A DNA stretch of 64,000 nt from Halorarum halophilum (GTDB taxonomy: Archaea > Halobacteriota > Halobacteria > Halobacteriales > Haloferacaceae). This document shows positions 35,523 through 44,323 of this stretch, piece by piece (the first letter of the stretch is position 1; each line of letters starts with the position of its first letter). The translations under genes and the position numbers were made by a program. Under the pieces are notes generated by a model that searched no databases, was not told the origin of the DNA, and worked only from the letters and a program-made list of their open reading frames with translations. The stretch is taken from NCBI RefSeq assembly GCF_013401515.1, contig NZ_CP058529.1, positions 3,224,001 through 3,288,000 on the forward strand, written 5' to 3'.

Positions 35523-36731
35523 ATGGCTTCGGGAACGGTCTGCTACGCCTGCGGTACAACCTACCCCTCGACCGAGCGCCTGCGCTGCGACTGTGGCGAG
35601 CCAGTCTGGATCGAGGTCGACCCGTCGGGGTTCGACTGGTCGGCCGTCCGCGACGGCGAGCAGGGCGTGTGGCGCTATGCCGACCTCCTCCCCGTCGAGC
35701 CGTCGACGGATGTGAGTGCCGGCGCCGGCGATACACCGCTCATTCGAGCCGAGCGACTCGACGAGTACGCCGGCTGTCGGCTCCACGTGAAGGACGAGGG
35801 GCTGAACCCCACTGGCAGCTTCAAGGACCGCGGCAGCGCCGTCGGCGTCGGGGCGGCGATCGAACGCGGCCGCGAACTCGTCGGCACCGTCTCGCACGGC
35901 AACATGGCGATGAGCACGGCGGCGATGGCGGCCGGCCGCGGCCTCGACTGCGTCGTGCTCGTCCCGGAGCGCATCCCACCCGGACGGCTCGAACTCATCG
36001 CGCAGTACGAGCCGACGCTGCTGAAGGTGGCAGGCGACTACGGGAGACTGTACGACGAGACCGTTTCCCTCGACACTGAGCCGGCCATCGAGTTCGTCAA
36101 CTCCGACGCCCCCCTCCGCGTCGAGGGCCAGAAGACGGTCGCGCTGGAGCTCTGCGAGGCGTTCGCGCCCGACGTCCCGGACGCGATCGTCCTCCCGGTC
36201 AGCAGCGGCGGGCACGCCAGCGCGGTCTGGAAGGGGCTCCGGGAGCTGTCCGCGGCGGGCGTCGTCGACGACCTCCCGCGGCTCTACCTGGTCCAGGCGG
36301 CCGCCTGCGACCCCGTCGCCCGGGCGTACCGCGAAGGTGCCGAGACGGTGACGCCGGTCGACCCCGACGAGACGGTCGCGTTCTCCATCTCGAACGCGTC
36401 GCCGCCGAGCGGGAACCGGGCACTCGCGGCTGTCCGCGACACCGGCGGCGCGGCGGTGTCGGTCTCCGAGGCTGCGATCACGGAGGCGCAATCGATACTT
36501 GCGACCGAGGCGGGACTCTGCGTCGAGCCGGCGAGCGCGACCACGCTCGCCGGCGTCCGGACGCTCACCGACGAGGGCGAACTCGCGGCCGACGAGGACG
36601 TCGTCGTCGTAACCACGGGGACCGGATTCAAGGAACTCGGAACTGGGAGCGAACCGTCCGACGCCCGGACGATCGACCTCGGTGACCTCGAAACGGAACT
36701 CTCAGCGATCGTGTCGAATCCGAGTGGCTGA
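35523..36731 (+). CDS. thrC: Threonine synthase
   Basis: A 402-aa PLP enzyme converting O-phosphohomoserine to threonine. An N-terminal zinc-ribbon-like knuckle (CYACG ... CDCG, residues 7-25) precedes the fold type II core. The PLP lysine is in NPTGSFKDRG, and the phosphate-binding loop is PVSSGGH. Haloarchaea often have more than one thrC-like gene, so a related beta-replacing or eliminating activity is possible. A TATA-like box lies about 31 nt before the ATG. First gene of the GC-rich segment. Confidence 0.88.
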   Translation: MASGTVCYACGTTYPSTERLRCDCGEPVWIEVDPSGFDWSAVRDGEQGVWRYADLLPVEPSTDVSAGAGDTPLIRAERLDEYAGCRLHVKDEGLNPTGSFKDRGSAVGVGAAIERGRELVGTVSHGNMAMSTAAMAAGRGLDCVVLVPERIPPGRLELIAQYEPTLLKVAGDYGRLYDETVSLDTEPAIEFVNSDAPLRVEGQKTVALELCEAFAPDVPDAIVLPVSSGGHASAVWKGLRELSAAGVVDDLPRLYLVQAAACDPVARAYREGAETVTPVDPDETVAFSISNASPPSGNRALAAVRDTGGAAVSVSEAAITEAQSILATEAGLCVEPASATTLAGVRTLTDEGELAADEDVVVVTTGTGFKELGTGSEPSDARTIDLGDLETELSAIVSNPSG

Positions 36732-36915
36732 GGGCGAATGAGGTAGAATCGTACATCTGGGGGGTTGGTATCAGGGGAGATGTTACTCGAATAATAACAG
36801 GGCCTTGATGTACGTCCGTGTTGAATCACCTCGTACGATGCCCACAATATGGGTGACGTATTCCTGAACGAACACTCGGACGTGAGGGATACAGTCTCCC
36901 TGCGTGGTCCAAGAC

Positions 36916-37254
36916 ATGACATGTGAAGAATCACCGGGAGACACGGACGCGACGAATCGGGATTCCACGAGGGATGCAGGTCCCTCTGAGACCATCGTCC
37001 GGACAGAGTGGGTGGAGTCCGGACGGCCGAGTATCGCCATCGTCGAGGCCATCGCGGAGGCGACCGGACGCGACCCCGTCTCCGTCGCGCCGTTGTACGA
37101 GCACATCGATAGCGACGCCCTCGACGCGCTGGTAACCGCTGCGAAAGACAGTTCGCGTCCCGACGTTCGCGTGTCGTTTTCGGTGGACGTGTTCACGATC
37201 GTCGTCGACGGCGGTGGCGGGCTCGAAGTCCGCGCCCGTTCGACAGGAGTGTGA
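36916..37254 (+). CDS. HalOD1 output-domain protein
   Basis: A 112-aa haloarchaeal protein. The C-terminal two thirds match the HalOD1 (halobacterial output domain 1) pattern: SIAIVEAIAEATGRDPVSV, then PLYEHIDSDALDALV, then two beta strands with VDVFTIVVDGG. HalOD1 is a small domain found alone or fused to response-regulator receivers; its function is not established. An upstream in-frame GTG at 36904 is an alternative start; ATG at 36916 is preferred. Confidence 0.8.
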   Translation: MTCEESPGDTDATNRDSTRDAGPSETIVRTEWVESGRPSIAIVEAIAEATGRDPVSVAPLYEHIDSDALDALVTAAKDSSRPDVRVSFSVDVFTIVVDGGGGLEVRARSTGV

Positions 37255-37451
37255 TCTGGCGGGCGAGCACTGATTTCCGACACGGTCGCCCTCCCTACCG
37301 AGTTACGAGTGGGTCACGGAGTACGACTGATCGCCTTCGACCTATCCTCCAGTAGGCTTCGACTCACCCTCCGCGACGATCGGGCGGCCGCACGACACTC
37401 CACCGCGCAGGTGGGTGAACGAGTTAGTACGCACGTCTCGCATAGTCTCAC

Positions 37452-37598
37452 ATGGGACACGAGTTGGACGACGTTGACCGGAGCATCCCTTACCTGTTCC
37501 AGCGGAACGCCCGCGACACGACGGCACAGGAGATCGGGGACAGCGCGCTAGTGTCCGTCCTAGATGTTCGGAGGCGCGTGAGCGTGCCGCTCGACTGA
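37452..37598 (+). pseudogene. Truncated Lrp/AsnC-type helix-turn-helix fragment (48 aa)
   Basis: The frame begins MGHELDDVDRSIPYLFQRNA and continues TTAQEIGDSALVSVLDVRRR before a stop. This follows the haloarchaeal Lrp N-terminal pattern (ELDDVDR..I...LQRDAR.TTA.EI...VGVS...VRNRI), but the recognition helix is damaged and the rest of the gene, typically a ligand-binding or TrkA_C domain, is absent. It is probably a pseudogene remnant, although a micro-protein cannot be excluded. An intact relative with the same architecture lies at 52.4 kb. Confidence 0.7.
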
Positions 37599-37684
37599 GT
37601 CTTTAGAAGCTCTGCCCGAGCCCGGCCCGTGCGGTCGGCCGTGAGAGCGACCCGTCCCGCAGTGAGAACGACCCAGTCCCGAAG

Positions 37685-39112
37685 TCAGGGCTGGGAGGCG
37701 TTACGCCGCCAGCGATACTCCAGGACCCCCCAGACCACTGCCACGACGACTGCCAGCAACAGGGCGGACAGCTGGCCGACGCCGAGCCAGACGGGCGTGA
37801 TGTACATCAACCCGTTCAGGTACTTGCCCGGGAGGACGTCCTTCACGCCGATCCAGAACTGGTCGACGGGGCCCCCGGTTCGCGAGGCCAGCCCCGCACG
37901 CTCCGCGCTGGGACCGCCGGCGCTCTCGTCACCCGTCCCGAGGCGCTCGGCCTCGTACGGGAACGCCACGCGCGCGGCCCAGACGACGTTCCCGTCGGTG
38001 TCCACCTCGAACACGCGGTTCCCGTTCGAGTCGGTGATCAGCGTGTGCCCGTTCGGCAGGCGGTCGGCGTCCCGCGGCCACTGCATCCGGGCGTCCCGCC
38101 ACTGCCAGGATTTGATCCACTCGCCGTTTTCGCGCTGGTACTCGACGACGCGGTTGTTCTCCGAGTCCGCGACCAGCACGGCCGGCCCCCCGTTCTCCTC
38201 GGGGATGTAGTCCGGATTGTGCTGTTCGTAGATGACGCCGTAGTCGTCCTCCGACCCGAGCGTCCAGTTCTCGTCGGTCCGGCCCGTCTCACGGTCGATG
38301 AACAGGGCCCGGTCGAGGTTCCGAGCGCTGACCATGATGCGCGAGCCGTTATCGACGAGTTCGACGTCGTTGATGTGCGTCCAGTCCCCGGGGTACGGGC
38401 CGCCGGTCTCCTCGGGGTCGAACTCGTCGGAGGCGTTCCACGTCCAGACCGTCTCGTCGCTCGTCTCGTCGACGACGAACACGCGGTCGAGGTAGATGTC
38501 GGCGACGACGAGGTGGGTGTCGTTGATGCGGTCGACGTCGTGGTACCGTGTCGCCTCCTTGCCGGGCGTCATCCGCGACCAGACGGGGGTGACCTCCCCG
38601 GTAGTGAGGTTGACGCGTTCGACGCCGTTCCGGGTGCACGCGTCGGCTTCCTCGTGATGGTCGTAGTACGCGTCCCAGGTGTCCTGGTCGACGCCGTGGC
38701 GAGCGGGGTCCCATTCGTCAGGATCCGGGCAGTCGGGGCCCTCGACGTGGTCCGCGTAGGTCGCCTCGACCGTCGCTCGCGTCCCGGGAACCGGGTCAAC
38801 GTCCCAGTAGCGGGTGTGTGTGTCGTTGTAGTAGAGGATGCTCCCGTTCGGCGCGTACGCGACGAGTTCCGCCCGTCCCCGGGGGCCGTCGCTCTCCTGT
38901 CCACGCCACGAGTTCGAATCCATCCCCATCACGGTGATGTCGTCGCGTTCCGGGACGACCTGTTGGGATCGATCGGCCATCACCTCAGACCCCGATTTCC
39001 CTTCGAAGCCGCTCTCCCCCGAGGGATTACCGACGTACGCGGCCGCGGTTCCGACGACGCACCCGACGATGACGAGCGCGAACAGCGCCCGATAGAGCAG
39101 TTTCTCGGGCAT
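37685..39112 (-). CDS. Membrane-anchored arylsulfotransferase (ASST)-like beta-propeller
   Basis: A 475-aa protein with an N-terminal membrane helix, a six-bladed-propeller-like domain and a C-terminal membrane helix before a basic tail (EYRWRRNASQP). Diagnostic segments are YHDVDRINDTHLVVAD, DWTHINDVELVDNG and DADRLPNGHTLITDSNGNRV, which match archaeal ASST-family proteins. ASSTs transfer sulfate between phenols without PAPS, but in archaea the activity is unproven and a related role in glycan or lipid sulfation is possible. The domain faces outside. Confidence 0.8.
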   Translation of the reverse strand: MPEKLLYRALFALVIVGCVVGTAAAYVGNPSGESGFEGKSGSEVMADRSQQVVPERDDITVMGMDSNSWRGQESDGPRGRAELVAYAPNGSILYYNDTHTRYWDVDPVPGTRATVEATYADHVEGPDCPDPDEWDPARHGVDQDTWDAYYDHHEEADACTRNGVERVNLTTGEVTPVWSRMTPGKEATRYHDVDRINDTHLVVADIYLDRVFVVDETSDETVWTWNASDEFDPEETGGPYPGDWTHINDVELVDNGSRIMVSARNLDRALFIDRETGRTDENWTLGSEDDYGVIYEQHNPDYIPEENGGPAVLVADSENNRVVEYQRENGEWIKSWQWRDARMQWPRDADRLPNGHTLITDSNGNRVFEVDTDGNVVWAARVAFPYEAERLGTGDESAGGPSAERAGLASRTGGPVDQFWIGVKDVLPGKYLNGLMYITPVWLGVGQLSALLLAVVVAVVWGVLEYRWRRNASQP

Positions 39113-39468
39113 TAGCTCCTGCGTCCGCGAACGTGGCTACCGGCGAACGGACGCGCGTCGCTGGCCGACCGATCGTCGAAGCGCGCGGTGTCGGCAACCC
39201 GCCAGCAAGGGGAGCAGCGGGACACGTCCCTCGAGTCTCGGCACGGTCGATGAGCGGACATCTTGCCAGAACCCTTCGCTCGTGGCGTAAACAGATTTCC
39301 GCTTTTCGTCGATACCATCGGTTTCCTCGAAACGAGGACAGCGGACGCATCCGCTCGATGGACTCCCCCCGACGGTGTCGATTCCGGGCTCTCTGAGAAG
39401 AGCGGCCAGGAACTGCAGAGATCGGCGGAGAACGCGGCTATCGGGCGTGGAACAGCCGATTCACAGAT
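39113..39468. other. Intergenic region between divergent genes
   Basis: No gene is supported; open frames here are noise in GC-rich DNA. The only clear signal is at its right end, the palindromic promoter of the MarR gene. Confidence 0.5.
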
Positions 39469-39484
39469 ACGTGTATATACACGT
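39469..39484. promoter_or_regulatory. 16-bp perfect palindrome over the TATA box of the MarR gene
   Basis: ACGTGTATATACACGT reads the same on both strands. Its centre TGTATATA is the TATA box, about 25 nt before the GTG at 39501. A regulator bound here would block TBP, so this is a strong candidate autorepression operator. Confidence 0.75.
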
Positions 39485-39500
39485 GCCGCGTACTCCCCCC

Positions 39501-39983
39501 GTGGATCTCTCCGCCACCAGGAACTGCCACTGTCTCGCCGCGCGCCGCCGCGCGCGGGAGATAACGCGACGCTACGAGGAGGAACTCCGCCCCCACGGAC
39601 TCCGGGCGACGCAGTTCTCCGTCCTCGCCGCGCTGGCCCAGACGGGCCCGAAACCCCTCGGGGAGCTCGCCGACCTCCTCGGTCTCGATCGCACGACGCT
39701 CACCAGGAGCGCCCATCGCCTCGAGGACAAGGGGTGGATCGCGGACGCCGAGTCGGCGGACGCCAGGGAACGCCCCCTGCGGCTGACCCCGGCCGGCCGC
39801 CGGAAGATCGAGGCGGCCTACCCCGCGTGGAAGCGGGCGCAGGACGCGGTGGAGCAGCAGGCTGGGCAGCGACGGACGGAGCGAAGCCACGACGGAGCCA
39901 CGACGATGACACCAATCCAGCGGCAGACCGAACGGGAATCGCGAACGGAACCGAGCGAGCCGTCGACGGACCACGAGGAGTGA
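39501..39983 (+). CDS. MarR-family transcriptional regulator
   Basis: A 160-aa protein. The winged helix-turn-helix includes TQFSVLAALAQTGPKPLGEL, then LGLDRTTLTRSAHRLEDKGW and RPLRLTPAGRR, the MarR layout. MarR proteins usually repress their own gene and neighbours and respond to small aromatic ligands. The start GTG at 39501 is chosen because the TATA box lies 25 nt upstream; longer frames begin before the promoter. It is followed after 4 nt by a VOC-family gene and then a string of genes on the same strand ending in an exporter, which may form its regulon. The C-terminal 30 residues are charged and disordered. Confidence 0.88.
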   Translation: MDLSATRNCHCLAARRRAREITRRYEEELRPHGLRATQFSVLAALAQTGPKPLGELADLLGLDRTTLTRSAHRLEDKGWIADAESADARERPLRLTPAGRRKIEAAYPAWKRAQDAVEQQAGQRRTERSHDGATTMTPIQRQTERESRTEPSEPSTDHEE

Positions 39984-39987
39984 CACG

Positions 39988-40890
39988 ATGCAGAAGATCA
40001 CGCCGAACCTGTGGTTCGACGACGACGCGGAGGAGGCGGTAGACCGGTACACCAGCGTATTCGACGATTCGGCGATCGGAACCGTCAGCCGGTACGACGA
40101 GGCATCGGCGGAAGCGTCCGGACGGCCGGCGGGCAGCGTCATGACCGTGCCGTTCGAACTCGAAGGCCAGTCGTTCCTGGCGCTCGACGGCGGGCCGGGG
40201 TTCTCGTTCACCCCTGCGATCTCGTTCATCGTCAATTGCCCGACGAGGGAGGGGGTCGACGAACTGTGGGGACAGCTTTCAGCGGGCGGCGAGGAACTGA
40301 TGCCGCTCGATACGTACCCGTTCAGCGATCGGTACGGCTGGATCCAGGACGAGTACGGCGTGTCGTGGCAGCTGATGTTCGCCGACCACGTCCCGAAGCG
40401 AGAGATCGTCCCGTCCCTGCTGTTCGTCGGCGATCGGTGTGGACAGGCGGAGGAAGCGATCGGCTTCTACACGTCGATATTCGGCGACTCCGAGGTCGGT
40501 GACGTGGCCCGCTACGGCCCGGATCAGGGGCCGGACGAGGAGGGGACGGTCATGTACGCCGACTTCAGGCTCGAGGGCCAGCGGTTCGCGGCGATGGACA
40601 GCGCGATGGACCACGGCTTCGACTTCACCGAGGCGATCTCGTTCGTCGTCGACTGTGCGGACCAGGAGGAGGTCGACTACTTCTGGGAGGAACTCACGAC
40701 GGACGGCGGCGAGGAGGGACAGTGCGGCTGGCTGAAGGACCCCTACGGCGTGTCGTGGCAGATCGTCCCGACCGTGCTGTCGGAACTGCTGGAGGGCGAG
40801 GATTCCGAGGGTTCGAGGAGGGTCACGGAGGCGCTGCTCGGAATGCGGAAACTCGACGTGGAGGCGCTGGAGGAAGCGTATGCCCCGTGA
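39988..40890 (+). CDS. Tandem VOC (PhnB/3-demethylubiquinone-like) protein
   Basis: A 300-aa protein made of two similar halves, each with the PhnB pattern: NLWFDDDAEEAVDRYTSVF and SLLFVGDRCGQAEEAIGFY start the repeats, and DEYGVSWQLM and DPYGVSWQIV end them. VOC folds act in dioxygenases, glyoxalases and resistance proteins; this branch has no assigned reaction. It is separated from the MarR gene by 4 nt and overlaps the next gene, so it belongs to the MarR operon. Confidence 0.85.
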   Translation: MQKITPNLWFDDDAEEAVDRYTSVFDDSAIGTVSRYDEASAEASGRPAGSVMTVPFELEGQSFLALDGGPGFSFTPAISFIVNCPTREGVDELWGQLSAGGEELMPLDTYPFSDRYGWIQDEYGVSWQLMFADHVPKREIVPSLLFVGDRCGQAEEAIGFYTSIFGDSEVGDVARYGPDQGPDEEGTVMYADFRLEGQRFAAMDSAMDHGFDFTEAISFVVDCADQEEVDYFWEELTTDGGEEGQCGWLKDPYGVSWQIVPTVLSELLEGEDSEGSRRVTEALLGMRKLDVEALEEAYAP

Positions 40891-41095
40891 TACGGGAGGG
40901 ACGCCCATCCCGACGGCGGAACTGGCCGCCCCGGCCCGACGAGCACTCGACGGAGCCGGATACACGACGCTGGAACAGCTCGAAGCGGTCCGAGAGGCGG
41001 ACGTCGCGGAGCTACACGGCGTCGGTCCGAGTACGGTAGCGACGCTTCGCGAGCTACTCGAAGCGCGGGACTTGTCGTTTCGAGGGGGCGAGTAG
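40880..41095 (+). CDS. Helix-hairpin-helix small protein
   Basis: A 71-aa protein with IPTAELAAPARRALDGAGYT followed by LEQLEAVREADVAELHGVGP, the helix-hairpin-helix motif (LHGVGPSTVATLREL) found in DNA-binding and Pathogenicity-locus-like proteins. Its start overlaps the end of the VOC gene by 11 nt. It could bind DNA or simply be a protein-interaction module. Confidence 0.75.
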   Translation: MPRDTGGTPIPTAELAAPARRALDGAGYTTLEQLEAVREADVAELHGVGPSTVATLRELLEARDLSFRGGE

Positions 41096-41170
41096 CGTGG
41101 AGCACGTCGACTCGACGCCGGAGAACGGGAGTGCGGCGATCTCCACGTTCCTAAGCAAGGGACCGCGAGC

Positions 41171-41659
41171 GTGACGGGGACCTCCGGGGAGGGTACGAGC
41201 ACGCAAGTCACCCGGGTCATCGAGGCACCCCGCGACGAGGTGTATCGAGCATTCCTCGACCCGGACGCCGTCGCCTCGTGGCTCCCACCAGCGGGCATGA
41301 CCGGCCACGTCCATCGCTTCGATCCGCGCGAGGGCGGCGAGTTCCGCATCTCGCTGACGTACCGGGACCCGGCGGATTCGCCGGGTGGAACGGGTGGGAA
41401 GACCACCGGGGACACGGACACGCATCGAGGGCGGTTCGTCGAACTGGTTCCCCACGAGCGGATCGTGGAGGTCGTCGCGTTCGAGTCGGACGATCCGGCG
41501 TTCGACGGCGAGATGAGGGTCACCGTGAGTCTGGCCGACGTCGCCGACAGCACCGAGGTCACGTATCGCTGTGAGAACGTACCGAGGGGGATCCGGCCCG
41601 AGGACAACGAGGCCGGCTGCCGGTCGTCGCTGCGGAACCTGGCCGCGCTCCTCGAATGA
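41171..41659 (+). CDS. SRPBCC/AHSA1-family protein
   Basis: A 162-aa protein with the START-like pattern: [20 protein letters not shown], then [28 protein letters not shown] and a late [24 protein letters not shown]1-like SRPBCC proteins bind hydrophobic ligands, and many sit beside stress or transporter genes. The start is GTG. Its stop overlaps the ATG of the ABC ATPase (ATGA), tying it to the exporter operon. Confidence 0.85.
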   Translation: MTGTSGEGTSTQVTRVIEAPRDEVYRAFLDPDAVASWLPPAGMTGHVHRFDPREGGEFRISLTYRDPADSPGGTGGKTTGDTDTHRGRFVELVPHERIVEVVAFESDDPAFDGEMRVTVSLADVADSTEVTYRCENVPRGIRPEDNEAGCRSSLRNLAALLE

Positions 41660-42720
41660 GCCCGACGATCGCTCCAGCGAATCGCTCCGGGACTGTAACC
41701 CAATCAGACACTACAATGAACGACGAACCGACGTACGCGATCGAAACCACCGGCCTGCGGAAGTCCTTCGGGGAGACGCAGGCCGTGGACGGCATCGACC
41801 TGCAGATCCCCCGGGGGTCCGTGTACGGGCTCCTGGGACCCAACGGCGCCGGCAAGACGACGGTGATCCGGATGCTGGCGACGCTGCTCCGGCCGGACGA
41901 GGGTACCGCGACCGTCCTCGGCCACGACGTGGTGCGGGACGCGGCCGAGGTCCGCGCGACGGTGAGCCTCACGGGCCAGTACGCCTCCGTCGACGAGGAC
42001 CTGACGGGTCGCGAGAACCTCGTCCTCGTGGGCCGCCTCCTGGGGTTCCCGTGGCGAGACGCCGGGGAGCGCGCCGACGAGCTGCTCGCGGCCTTCGGCC
42101 TCGCGGACGCCGCCACACGGCAGGTGCGGACGTACTCCGGCGGCATGCGGCGTCGCCTGGACGTCGCCGCGAGCCTCGTCGTGACGCCCGAGGTGCTGTT
42201 CCTGGACGAGCCGACGACCGGCCTCGACCCGCGCAGCCGGAACCAGGTTTGGGCGATCATCCGCGCCATCGCCGCCCAGGGCACCACCGTCCTCCTCACG
42301 ACGCAGTACCTGGACGAGGCCGACCGGCTCGCCGACCGCCTCGCCGTCATCGACGACGGGCGCGTCATCGCCGAGGGAACGAGCCGCGAACTGAAGGCGG
42401 CCGTCGGGGCGAGCACGCTCAACGTCCGCGTCCAGGACCCGGATCGCCGCTCGGAGGCCGAGGCCGTTCTGGGCGAGGTACTCGGCCTGGAGGTCCACGA
42501 CGGGACCGACCGGGACGCGCTCTCGGCGAGCGTCCCGGACGAGGAGCGCGCCGCCGCGGCGCTCGCGGCCCTCGCCGATGCCGGAGTACGGGTCGCGGAG
42601 TTCTCGCTCGGACAGGCGAGCCTGGACGAGGTGTTCCTGGCGCTCACGGGCCGCCCTGCCGAGGACCGGGTCGAAGAGCCGGGTGCCGCGAGAACGGAAA
42701 CGACGGAGGCGAGGACATGA
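41656..42720 (+). CDS. ABC-2 exporter ATPase, daunorubicin-resistance type (DrrA-like)
   Basis: A 354-aa ATPase: Walker [10 protein letters not shown] (61-69), signature [15 protein letters not shown], Walker [16 protein letters not shown], and [19 protein letters not shown]. The C-terminal DUF4162-like tail ([17 protein letters not shown]) is typical of DrrA-type drug or lipid exporters. The ATG at 41656 overlaps the previous stop; a second in-frame ATG at 41716 ([10 protein letters not shown]) would remove a disordered leader. Paired with the permease that follows. Confidence 0.92.
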   Translation: MSPTIAPANRSGTVTQSDTTMNDEPTYAIETTGLRKSFGETQAVDGIDLQIPRGSVYGLLGPNGAGKTTVIRMLATLLRPDEGTATVLGHDVVRDAAEVRATVSLTGQYASVDEDLTGRENLVLVGRLLGFPWRDAGERADELLAAFGLADAATRQVRTYSGGMRRRLDVAASLVVTPEVLFLDEPTTGLDPRSRNQVWAIIRAIAAQGTTVLLTTQYLDEADRLADRLAVIDDGRVIAEGTSRELKAAVGASTLNVRVQDPDRRSEAEAVLGEVLGLEVHDGTDRDALSASVPDEERAAAALAALADAGVRVAEFSLGQASLDEVFLALTGRPAEDRVEEPGAARTETTEART

Positions 42721-43556
42721 GCGCCGAGACGCCGGAGGCGCCCCCCGTCGCCGAGGACGAACTCGGCGGCGTCCTCTCGAAGGCCGAGCGCCCACCGCGC
42801 GCCGGGGCCGTCTCCGCTTCGCTCACCCTGGCGTGGAGAGCGATGCTCAAGATCAAGCACGTCCCCTTCCAGCTCTTCGACGTCACGGCGTTCCCGCTCA
42901 TGTTCACGCTGCTGTTCACCTTCCTCTTCGGCGGTGCCCTCGCGGGCTCGCCCGGCGAGTACATCCAGTTCCTCCTGCCGGGCATCCTGGTCCAGTCCAT
43001 CGTCTTCATCACGGTCTACACGGGCTTCGGGCTCAACACGGACATCGACAAGGGCCTCTTCGACCGGTTCCAGTCGCTCCCGATCTGGCAGCCCGCGCCG
43101 ATCGTCGGCGCGCTCCTGGGTGACCTCGTCCGCTACTCGATCGCGGCGGTCATGGTCATCGGGCTCGGGGTCGTCCTCGGCTTCCGGCCCGGCGCCGGGG
43201 TCGGTGGCGTGCTCGGCGGTCTCGCCCTCGTGCTCGTCTTCGCGTTCAGCCTCTCGTGGATCTGGATCCTCGTCGGGCTCTCCGTCGAGAAGCCCGAGTC
43301 CGTCATGACGACGAGCTTCCTCCTGCTGTTCCCGCTCACGTTCGTGAGCAACATCTTCGTGGATCCGACGACGATGCCGGGGTGGCTCCAGACGGTCGTC
43401 GGTGTGAATCCCGTGACGCATCTCACCGACGCCACCCGCGGGCTCATGCACGGCGGCGTCGCGCTCGCGGACGTGGCGTGGGTGCTCGCGGCCTCCGCCG
43501 TGATCGTCGCCGTGTTCGCGCCGCTGTCCCTCCGCAAGTATCACGAGGAGCGGTGA
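42717..43556 (+). CDS. ABC-2 exporter permease (DrrB-like)
   Basis: A 279-aa membrane protein with about six spans after a 45-residue soluble leader. The region [20 protein letters not shown] and the re-entrant [17 protein letters not shown] match DrrB/ABC-2 permeases. The ATG overlaps the stop of the ATPase (ATGA). A much longer open frame runs upstream in the same phase but overlaps the ATPase gene and is not real. Together they would export a hydrophobic compound, under possible control of the MarR protein five genes earlier. Confidence 0.92.
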   Translation: MSAETPEAPPVAEDELGGVLSKAERPPRAGAVSASLTLAWRAMLKIKHVPFQLFDVTAFPLMFTLLFTFLFGGALAGSPGEYIQFLLPGILVQSIVFITVYTGFGLNTDIDKGLFDRFQSLPIWQPAPIVGALLGDLVRYSIAAVMVIGLGVVLGFRPGAGVGGVLGGLALVLVFAFSLSWIWILVGLSVEKPESVMTTSFLLLFPLTFVSNIFVDPTTMPGWLQTVVGVNPVTHLTDATRGLMHGGVALADVAWVLAASAVIVAVFAPLSLRKYHEER

Positions 43557-43575
43557 GTGAGGACGGTGGCGTCGT

Positions 43576-44235
43576 TTACCCGCGCGGGAACGCGGCGCGG
43601 AGTACCTTCGACTCGGCCTTCCGCAGGTGTTCGGCGGCCGTGCTGGGCGCACACTCCATCCTCGCCGCGATCGTCTCGTAGTCCCCCTGGCGCGGAACCT
43701 CGTAGTAGCCGACGTCGATGGCGACTTCGACGGCCTCGCGCTGGCGTGCGGAGAGCGACGTCCCGACCAGTCCCGGCGTCGCTCCCATCCCGCTCACCGC
43801 GTCGACCGTCACCTCGAACGGGGACGGGACCTGCTCGATGGCGGCCTGCACTTCGTCCCGAGGCCCGAACACCGAGAACGTCACCGAGCCGTCGCCGTAG
43901 ACGAGGGGAGGCACGACGAGCAGGCTGCCGCGGGTGAAGGTCCCGAAGAGCCGCCGCGAGAGCTCGTTCAACTCGTTCCGCAGGTACGCGTAGAAACGAC
44001 CGTCGCCCGCCGACACGAGTTCGAAGTCGAGCACCGCCGCGATCCGTCGTATCCCGTCCCGAAACGCCTCGGCGTCGCCTTCCGCGTACACCATCAACCC
44101 GAGCCGGTCGCCGGAGACGTTCCAGTGGAGGCCGACCACCCGGTCGAGGTACGGCGCGTCCGAGAGCACCCGGTACATGGCCGGGACCTCGCTCCCGTCC
44201 CCGGCGGGTGCGACGGTGAGCCGGACGTGTCTCAT
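43576..44235 (-). CDS. Bat-type HTH_10 transcriptional regulator
   Basis: A 219-aa haloarchaeal regulator. The N-terminal sensor-like domain is followed by the bacterio-opsin activator HTH_10: LSARQREAVEVAIDVGYYEV then GDYETIAARMECAPSTAAEH and LRKAESKVL. ATG at 44235, with a TATA-like box about 31 nt upstream. It is convergent with the exporter operon and divergent from an NAD(P)-binding protein. Confidence 0.9.
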   Translation of the reverse strand: MRHVRLTVAPAGDGSEVPAMYRVLSDAPYLDRVVGLHWNVSGDRLGLMVYAEGDAEAFRDGIRRIAAVLDFELVSAGDGRFYAYLRNELNELSRRLFGTFTRGSLLVVPPLVYGDGSVTFSVFGPRDEVQAAIEQVPSPFEVTVDAVSGMGATPGLVGTSLSARQREAVEVAIDVGYYEVPRQGDYETIAARMECAPSTAAEHLRKAESKVLRAAFPRG

Positions 44236-44323
44236 CCCGTGGACGCTCCCTCCCCCTCGGCTTAAACCTCCCGTGGAGTTCCGGCAGCAGGGATACGGCG
44301 CTGGCGCGACTATCGAGGGTATC

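Noticed and set aside
41571-42716. Long N-terminal extension of the DrrB-like permease frame
   Set aside because: It overlaps the entire ATPase gene. The ATG at 42717 overlaps the ATPase stop and gives a normal permease.
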